The notes under the pieces: model-generated | The model's database searches: none | What the model was told of the DNA's origin: nothing | The model's input: the letters and a program-made list of their open reading frames with translations, nothing else | DNA from: Bacteroidales bacterium | GTDB lineage: Bacteria > Bacteroidota > Bacteroidia > Bacteroidales > Paludibacteraceae | Assembly (NCBI GenBank): GCA_015061115.1 | Contig: SUXE01000005.1 | Location: 173,069 to 237,068, forward strand | Direction of reading: 5' to 3' | DNA length: 64,000 nucleotides | Shown: positions 58,013 to 64,000 of the stretch, one piece after another | How the letters are laid out: each line of letters opens with the position of its first letter | How positions within the stretch are numbered: position 1 is the stretch's first letter | Made by a program: the position numbers and the translations under genes

Positions 58013-59779
58013 TTATTTCAACATCGGATTGTTCAATTTCACAGGAGACGTTGCTGTCGCCTCAAGTTCTCCAGTCAACACTTTTACAACTGCTTTCTGT
58101 GTGAATGTGTCGATGCTGTAGGCATTGATCTTAGTTGGAACGATTCCTTCGTAGATCTCCAATGAATAAGGGTTTGCATACGAGATTGCGATTTTCTTCT
58201 TTGGATCCAACATGTTGGCTGTCCATACTCCGAACGACTCCTTGTTTTTCAACAAGCATGTGCCAAGTGGGTGGAAATAACGGTTCTCGAAGCAAACAAG
58301 AATTTTATCGTAGTTGTTCAACGAGTCGATTCTGTATCCCCAAGCGTAGAAGTGTGGGTTCTCAAGAATATCCACGCTGAATCCACGGCTCTCCAACTCT
58401 CTCTTTGTGACTGCGAATTTCTCCACCGTCATCTGCTCTCCAATCTCGATAAGTGCGATTCGTTTGCCGTTTTCTGCCTTGATAGGAAGAAGATTGTCGC
58501 TGTTCTCAACCACCGTGATGGCTTTGTCTGCAACGGCAGCACCTGTCTTCTTAACAAATGCTTTGTCTGCATCTGTCATTGGAGTGGCGATAGTGTGATT
58601 CTCTTTCTTGTTGTAGCCGAAGCGTTCACGCATAGCCCAAACACGCTCAACAGCGTCATCCAAACGCTCCATTGGAATCTCTCCACGTAGGATTCTTGCC
58701 TCTACAGTGTCCATATACGCAAGTGATGGCCACAAAACAACGTCAGCACCAGCTGCGAAACACTGTACGGATACTTCAAGCTCATTCTTGTAGTAACCTG
58801 CGCATCCACCCATGTTGAGCGCGTCTGTGATGATTACACCTTTATAGTTGAACTCATTTTTTAGCATGTCCACCATAAGCTCCTTAGAAAGAGTAGCAGG
58901 TGGCAACTGACCGTTGATCTTTTGTGTCTGGAATGCAGGCAACTGAATGTGGCCGACCATGATTGAGGCAGCGCCACCGTCGATCAATCCCTTGAACAAT
59001 TTTCCAAATGAGTTCATCCACTCCTCTTTCGACAAAGAGTTGGCTGTAGTCACGATATGCTGGTTACGCATTGTCACACCGTCGCCAGGGAAATGCTTTA
59101 CAGTAGAGATGACATTTTTAGAGTGAAGTCCGTTGATCTGGCTTTTCAAGATTGGAAGAGCTTTGTTCACGTCGTCTGAAACCGAACGCTCAACCACCAA
59201 TTCCTGAAGAGGATTCATATTAAGGTCTGACACTGGATGAAGAAGCCAGTTGAATCCCATCTCACGTGCCTCCATTGCGATAGCCTGCTCTGAATCGTAG
59301 GCTAGGGCAGTGTCTGCGGCAGCACCAAGCGACATGCCGACAGGTAGATGTGTATATTTAGAATATGTCTCGCCGATACCTCTTTCGAAATCCTCGCATA
59401 CGAGCATCGGAACCTTCGAGTATTCATTGTATTCTTTCAAAATCTCTGGCAATACTTCCAATGGATCTTTTGGACTATATTTCTCTTTCAAATACCAGTC
59501 TGCGATAAACAAACTGCCGACAGGATATTTCTCCAAGAATCCTTTGATAGATCCGTTTCCAGCTGCCTTATGGTCTTGTGTCAGAGCGACCACCATCATT
59601 GTCTGTCCGATCTTTTCACGAAGTGACAGAGATTTCCAAGAAGTGTCTTTCGCAATAGGAGAGTTGTCGGTAATGGAAGGTTTGTCTGAAGTCGACGCTG
59701 CGTTTCCTTTGTCAGCGGTGCGATTACATGATGTTCCAAGCAACAGACCACATAAAAGTGATAAATAAATTTTTTTCAT
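58013..59779 (-). CDS. Glycoside hydrolase family 3 lipoprotein (beta-hexosaminidase type), 588 aa
   Basis: A lipoprotein signal (MKKIYLSLLCGLLLGTSC, lipobox Cys 18). The GH3 TIM-barrel carries KHFPGDG (residues 228-234) and the nucleophile Asp in IITDALNMGG (D319). The KHFPGDG motif is typical of bacterial beta-N-acetylglucosaminidases of GH3, which trim muropeptides. The C-terminal ~200 residues form the second domain (TKRELESRGFSVDIL). It probably faces the periplasm. Role in peptidoglycan recycling with the AmpG-like transporter is inferred. Confidence 0.85.
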   Translation of the reverse strand: MKKIYLSLLCGLLLGTSCNRTADKGNAASTSDKPSITDNSPIAKDTSWKSLSLREKIGQTMMVVALTQDHKAAGNGSIKGFLEKYPVGSLFIADWYLKEKYSPKDPLEVLPEILKEYNEYSKVPMLVCEDFERGIGETYSKYTHLPVGMSLGAAADTALAYDSEQAIAMEAREMGFNWLLHPVSDLNMNPLQELVVERSVSDDVNKALPILKSQINGLHSKNVISTVKHFPGDGVTMRNQHIVTTANSLSKEEWMNSFGKLFKGLIDGGAASIMVGHIQLPAFQTQKINGQLPPATLSKELMVDMLKNEFNYKGVIITDALNMGGCAGYYKNELEVSVQCFAAGADVVLWPSLAYMDTVEARILRGEIPMERLDDAVERVWAMRERFGYNKKENHTIATPMTDADKAFVKKTGAAVADKAITVVENSDNLLPIKAENGKRIALIEIGEQMTVEKFAVTKRELESRGFSVDILENPHFYAWGYRIDSLNNYDKILVCFENRYFHPLGTCLLKNKESFGVWTANMLDPKKKIAISYANPYSLEIYEGIVPTKINAYSIDTFTQKAVVKVLTGELEATATSPVKLNNPMLK

Positions 59780-59942
59780 AAATGAAATATAACTTGTAGT
59801 TTTATTTGATTCCTAAACATTGAAAGATGTGAATCATCATCCAATGCAAACGTTACAAAAATAACAAAAATTAATTATAAATCGGAAATGAGGTATGTGA
59901 AATTAAATTATAGGTTAAAGATGGATTGTTCTGCATAAAAAT

Positions 59943-60093
59943 TGAGGATTGTTAAGGGCGGAACGCCCTAACTCACTCTCATCCGCGAGCCCAGAGGGCG
60001 AGCGGTAAAAATGAGTTTTTTTAAATTATAAGTGCTCGCCTTCGGCTCGCACTAGAGGTGGGAGGAAGGGCGTTCCGCCCTTTGGAATCCTCA
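59943..60093. mobile_element. 151-bp MITE-like inverted-repeat element
   Basis: TGAGGATTGTTAAGGGCGG with the following AACGCCCT pairs with AGGGCGTTCCGCCCTTTGG and AATCCTCA at the other end: terminal inverted repeats of about 27 bp with three or four mismatches. A second, inner hairpin (GAGGGCGAGC against GCTCGCCTTC) lies inside. No reading frame. No target duplication was confirmed. The rest of the 59780-60209 gap shows nothing else. Confidence 0.6.
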
Positions 60094-60209
60094 AGTACAA
60101 TGAACTATTTATCGGTCATAAACTACTAAAGTACCAATTTTAAGATAAAAAGGCCACACATTTCTGTATGGCCTAATTATGCATTATGCATTACGAATTA
60201 CGCATTGCA

Positions 60210-61694
60210 TTAATATGATCTTGCAAACAAAACTCTGCACTTACTTGGTTTGCCAGTCACCATACATTTGCCAGGCTCTTTGTCGCCGGCGATGTAAGAG
60301 TCGAATGGCACGCAACGGATTGTTGCCTTTGTCTCTTCCTTGATAAGTGCCTCTGTCTCAGCTGTTCCGTCCCAGTGAGCAAGAATGAATCCACCTTTCT
60401 CGATCTCAGTCTTAAACTCTTCGTATGTGTCGACGCTCTTGATGCTTGCGTTGCGGAAATCAAGAGCTTTTTTCAACATATTAGCCTGAATGTCAACAAG
60501 AAGCTTCTCTACGTATGACACTGTATCTGAAAGGTTGATGCTCTCCTTTGTCAAGTTGTCACGACGTGCCACCTCGATTGTGCCGTTCTCCAAGTCTCTT
60601 GCTCCCATGCAAAGTCTTACAGGAATACCCTTCAACTCATACTCAGCAAACTTGAATCCTGGACGCTTCTGTGAATCATCGTCGTATTTAACTGAAATGC
60701 CTTTTGATTTCAACTCCTTGATGATTGGATCTAGCTTTTCTGCGATGGCATTCTTCTGGTCGTCTCCTTTGAAGATTGGAACGATAACCACCTGGATAGG
60801 AGCCAATTTTGGAGGAAGCACAAGACCGTTGTCGTCTGAGTGAGTCATGATCAAAGCACCCATCAAACGAGTTGAAACACCCCAAGATGTAGCCCAAACG
60901 TAGTCCATTCCACCTTCTCTGTTCTGGAACTGTGCATCGAATGCTTTAGCGAAGTTCTGACCTAGGAAGTGTGAAGTTCCGCTCTGAAGAGCCTTTCCAT
61001 CCTGCATCAAAGCCTCGATTGTATATGTGTCGACAGCACCTGCGAAACGCTCTGTCTCACTCTTTACACCCTTGATTACTGGCACTGCCATCACGTTTTC
61101 TGCGAAATCACCGTAGACGTGAAGCATCTTCTGTGCTTCTGCCTCTGCCTCTTCACGTGTCTCGTGTGCTGTGTGACCCTCTTGCCACAAGAACTCAGCT
61201 GTACGAAGGAATGGACGTGTACGCATCTCCCAGCGCATCACGTTTGCCCACTGGTTGCAAAGGATAGGAAGATCACGGTAGCTGTGGATCCAACCTTTAT
61301 ATGTGTTCCAGATGATAGTCTCTGAAGTAGGGCGGACGATTAGCTCCTCCTCAAGTTTTGCCTCTGGGTCGACAACAACACCGTCGCCAGTCTCATTTGT
61401 CTTCAGACGGTAGTGTGTCACAACGGCACACTCCTTAGCGAATCCCTCTACGTGCTCAGCCTCTCTTGAAAGGAAAGACTTAGGGATTAGAAGTGGAAAA
61501 TATGCGTTGACGTGGCCAGTCTCCTTGAAACGTCTGTCAAGCTCAGCCTGCATCTTCTCCCAAATGGCGTAACCATAAGGTTTGATCACCATACATCCTC
61601 TTACAGGCGATTGCTCTGCGAGGTCTGCTTTTACTACCAAATCATTGTACCACTGTGAGTAGTTCTCTGCACGTGGGGTCAATTCTTTTGCCAT
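60210..61694 (-). CDS. proS: Prolyl-tRNA synthetase, 494 aa
   Basis: Charges tRNA-Pro. The class II motifs are present: motif 2 region [20 protein letters not shown] and motif 3 region [15 protein letters not shown]; the C-terminus ends RVLFARSY with the terminal tyrosine of the short, eukaryote/archaeon-like type 3 ProS common in Bacteroidota. There is no editing insertion. The start [17 protein letters not shown] is normal. It is 21 nt downstream of argD, so the two could be cotranscribed. Confidence 0.95.
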   Translation of the reverse strand: MAKELTPRAENYSQWYNDLVVKADLAEQSPVRGCMVIKPYGYAIWEKMQAELDRRFKETGHVNAYFPLLIPKSFLSREAEHVEGFAKECAVVTHYRLKTNETGDGVVVDPEAKLEEELIVRPTSETIIWNTYKGWIHSYRDLPILCNQWANVMRWEMRTRPFLRTAEFLWQEGHTAHETREEAEAEAQKMLHVYGDFAENVMAVPVIKGVKSETERFAGAVDTYTIEALMQDGKALQSGTSHFLGQNFAKAFDAQFQNREGGMDYVWATSWGVSTRLMGALIMTHSDDNGLVLPPKLAPIQVVIVPIFKGDDQKNAIAEKLDPIIKELKSKGISVKYDDDSQKRPGFKFAEYELKGIPVRLCMGARDLENGTIEVARRDNLTKESINLSDTVSYVEKLLVDIQANMLKKALDFRNASIKSVDTYEEFKTEIEKGGFILAHWDGTAETEALIKEETKATIRCVPFDSYIAGDKEPGKCMVTGKPSKCRVLFARSY

Positions 61695-61715
61695 ATATTT
61701 TTTTATGTTTTTCTC

Positions 61716-62846
61716 TTAGTTTAACACTGCTTTGAAGCGTTTGATGAACTCATCTGCGTCTGCTTTTGTCAAGCACAAAGGTGGAAGAAGACGCAATACG
61801 TGTGTGCCGCTGCATCCTGTGAACACATGCTGCTCGAACACTAGTTTTGTACGGATCTCTTTGTATGGCACCGTCAACTCGATTCCGATCATCAATCCCT
61901 CTCCACGCACTTCTGCGATAAGTGGAGAATCGATGGCTTTCAACTGCTTCATCAAGTAGTCTCCAACCTCAGCCGCATTAGCGACCAAGTTTTCTTTCTC
62001 CATGATGTTGAGAACGCTGATAGCTGCCGCACAACCAAGATGGTTTCCTCCGAATGTTGTTCCTAACTGACCGTAAACAGCTTTGAACTTAGGTGAGATC
62101 AACACTCCAGCCATTGGGAATCCGTTTGCGATACCCTTTGCCACAGTGATCATATCTGGTTTTACGCCAAGGTGCTGGTGGGCGAAGAACTTACCGCTAC
62201 GTCCGTAACCACACTGGATCTCGTCGCAGATAAGCACAGTCTCGTATTTGTCGCAAAGTTCACGCAATCCGCTCAAAAACTCTTTTGTCACCATACGGAT
62301 TCCACCTACTCCCTGAATGCACTCAAGAAGTACAGCACATACGTCGCCTTTGGAGATCTCCTTCTCCCAAGCGTCCAAATCGTTGATTGGAAGGTAAGTG
62401 ACGTGGTTGTTTGCATTGATAGGAGCGATGATCTTTGGATTGTTTGTTGCCTCAACAGCAAGTGATGTACGGCCGTGGAAAGCTTTCTCCAAAGTCAAGA
62501 TACGAGTTCTTCCGTTAGTGAATGACGCAAGTTTCAATGCGTTCTCGTTTGCCTCAGCTCCTGAGTTGATCAAGAATAGGTAGTAGTCCTCATAACCGCT
62601 GGCCTTACCTAGCTTTGCGGCCAATTCCTGCTGAAGCTTATTGACTACTGAGTTGGAATAGAAACCAAGTGTAGCTACCTGGTTGCTGATTGCTGATACA
62701 TATTCAGGATGTGCGTGACCTACAGATATTACAGCGTGACCACCGTAAAGATCAAGATATTCCTGACCTTTATCATCCCACACCTTGCATCCTTTTCCCT
62801 TCACAATATTTACATCGAAGAGAGGATATACGTCAAATAGATTCAT
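61716..62846 (-). CDS. argD: Acetylornithine aminotransferase, 376 aa
   Basis: PLP-dependent transaminase of arginine biosynthesis. The start MNLFDVYPLFDVNIVKGKGC, INSGAEANENALKLA, the DEIQCGYGRSGKFFAHQ segment and the PLP lysine in ITVAKGIANGFPMAG are the class III signatures. It follows argC with an 83-nt gap and is in the same direction. Confidence 0.95.
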   Translation of the reverse strand: MNLFDVYPLFDVNIVKGKGCKVWDDKGQEYLDLYGGHAVISVGHAHPEYVSAISNQVATLGFYSNSVVNKLQQELAAKLGKASGYEDYYLFLINSGAEANENALKLASFTNGRTRILTLEKAFHGRTSLAVEATNNPKIIAPINANNHVTYLPINDLDAWEKEISKGDVCAVLLECIQGVGGIRMVTKEFLSGLRELCDKYETVLICDEIQCGYGRSGKFFAHQHLGVKPDMITVAKGIANGFPMAGVLISPKFKAVYGQLGTTFGGNHLGCAAAISVLNIMEKENLVANAAEVGDYLMKQLKAIDSPLIAEVRGEGLMIGIELTVPYKEIRTKLVFEQHVFTGCSGTHVLRLLPPLCLTKADADEFIKRFKAVLN

Positions 62847-62929
62847 TATATAAATGTATGAATTATTTTATTGTTCTTTTATTTCTTACGATGGCTTACA
62901 ATCTTTTTCCGCCTTCGTTTTTGCTTTTG

Positions 62930-63892
62930 TTAGAATGCGACTGACTTCAAGTTCAATCCCATCTTCTCGTCAAGACCGAACATCAAGTTGAAGTTCTGGA
63001 CTGCCTGACCCGACGCTCCCTTCAACAGATTGTCGATCATAGAGATGATAAGTAGCTTGTTGCCGTGCTTCTCAACGTGTACGATTCCCTTGTTGGTATT
63101 CACCACCTGCTTCAAATCAGGATTCTTGTCCATTACGAATGTGAACGCAGAATCTTTGTAGAAATCCTTGTAAAGTTTGATTGCTGCCTCTTCGTCAAGA
63201 TCACACTCTGTGTACTGGCTTACGTAGATTCCACGTGCGAAGTCGCCACGTACAGGAAGGAAGTTGATGTCCTTATCGAATGATGGCTGAAGATTTCTCA
63301 TTGTCATACCGATCTCGATAAGATGCTGGTGTGTGAACGCCTTGTATATAGAGATATTGTTGTTTCTCCAGCTGAAGTGTGATGTTGCGCCTGGCTTTAC
63401 TCCTGCACCTGTTGAACCAGTGATTCCGTTAGTGTGGATTTCGCTCTTCAACAGACCTGCTGCTGCAAGAGGAAGAAGTCCTATCTGGATGGCTGTAGCG
63501 AAACAACCTGGGTTGGCAAGTTTTGTGGCTTTCTTGATTCTTTCACGATTGACCTCAGGCAGACCATAAACGAATCCGTTGCTCTCATCTCTGTAATCCT
63601 GAGACAGGTCGATAATCTTAACTGTTGCTGGCACGTCGTGGCTCTCCAAAAACTTCTTGCTGTCGCCGTGTCCTGAGCAGATGAACATTGCGTCGATAGA
63701 ATCAAACGGCAATTCATCAGTAAACTTCATCTCAGTCTCACCGAACAAACCTTCGTGAACCTCATATAAATAGTTGCCAGCGTTACTTGTGCTATTGACA
63801 AACTTGATCTCTACTTGTGGGTGGTTGACTAGGATTCTTAGCAACTCACCTGCGGTGTATCCTGCACCACCAATGATTCCAACTCTTACCAT
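62930..63892 (-). CDS. argC: N-acetyl-gamma-glutamyl-phosphate reductase, 320 aa
   Basis: NADPH-dependent step before ArgD. The Rossmann start MVRVGIIGGAGYTAGELLRI, the catalytic cysteine C130 in LANPGCFATA and the TGSTGAGVKPG loop are all present. It uses the ~320-residue length usual for the family. Upstream genes (argG, argR) are probably beyond the right edge. The last 108 bases of the window hold no gene; a short TAATTTTG sequence near 63910 on the minus strand might be part of a promoter. Confidence 0.95.
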   Translation of the reverse strand: MVRVGIIGGAGYTAGELLRILVNHPQVEIKFVNSTSNAGNYLYEVHEGLFGETEMKFTDELPFDSIDAMFICSGHGDSKKFLESHDVPATVKIIDLSQDYRDESNGFVYGLPEVNRERIKKATKLANPGCFATAIQIGLLPLAAAGLLKSEIHTNGITGSTGAGVKPGATSHFSWRNNNISIYKAFTHQHLIEIGMTMRNLQPSFDKDINFLPVRGDFARGIYVSQYTECDLDEEAAIKLYKDFYKDSAFTFVMDKNPDLKQVVNTNKGIVHVEKHGNKLLIISMIDNLLKGASGQAVQNFNLMFGLDEKMGLNLKSVAF

Positions 63893-64000
63893 CGTAAAAA
63901 AATTTTTGCAAAATTACCAAATTTAATTCATAATGCATAACCTTAGATTTGCAGAAAATAAATAATTGTTGATTTAAGCGATTTTGTGGTCAGGTCACAA

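Overview
The window is Bacteroidales DNA. Support for this comes from many promoters of the Bacteroidota type (TTTG, about 20 nt, then TAnnTTTG), AT-rich leaders in place of Shine-Dalgarno sites, Bacteroidota-type conjugation genes (TraE, TraF, TraG, TraI, TraJ, TraK, TraL, TraM), a protein with a type IX secretion C-terminal signal, and ordinary housekeeping genes (argC, argD, proS, nrdG). I would not name a genus from the sequence alone. About 1 to 53.4 kb is an integrative and conjugative element (or integrated conjugative plasmid) whose left end lies outside the window. About 53.5 to 64 kb is chromosome.

Left accessory block, 0 to 8.5 kb. Small leftward genes (PcfJ-like, PcfK-like, DpnD/PcfM-like and several unknowns) are driven by near-identical copies of one promoter-plus-leader cassette. 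Eight copies are present, all with exactly 20 nt between the two boxes. Three of the eight drive no gene and run into a terminator after roughly 85 to 120 nt, so they probably make small RNAs. Between 141 and 740 lies an array of hairpins in the order A-B-C-A-B-C, with small AAGG/CCTT hairpins between them. An XRE regulator with two palindromic operators sits at 6.1 to 6.7 kb.

Rightward cargo, 8.5 to 34 kb. First come DUF3945-like, unknown, ArdC-like antirestriction and phosphoribosyltransferase genes; three consecutive products share one C-terminal domain. Next is a lipoprotein, a small outer-membrane-barrel candidate and a 3352-residue surface protein with a type IX secretion sorting signal. 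Then comes a type III restriction-modification locus whose Res gene is split by one in-frame TAA, followed by a histone H1-like gene and a pair of CRISPR-like repeats.

Transfer core, 34.6 to 50.2 kb. The coupling protein, relaxase and relaxosome accessory protein read leftward from an oriT-like cluster of hairpins. The tra operon reads rightward. Between them is about 590 bp of a TAAT-containing repeat with a period of 10 bp, followed at once by a ParA ATPase gene and a gene whose product carries four long repeats and a C-terminal ribbon-helix-helix domain. This looks like a partition-type system built into the tra operon. The operon stops after traM; no TraN is seen. A tyrosine recombinase and a leftward protein with two RepL-like winged helices complete the element.

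Chromosomal flank, 53.5 to 64 kb: nrdG, tRNA-Gln(TTG), an AmpG-like transporter, a YpfJ-type zinc metallopeptidase, a REP-associated tyrosine transposase flanked by REP-like palindromes, a lipoprotein glycoside hydrolase of family 3, a 151-bp MITE-like element, proS, argD and argC.
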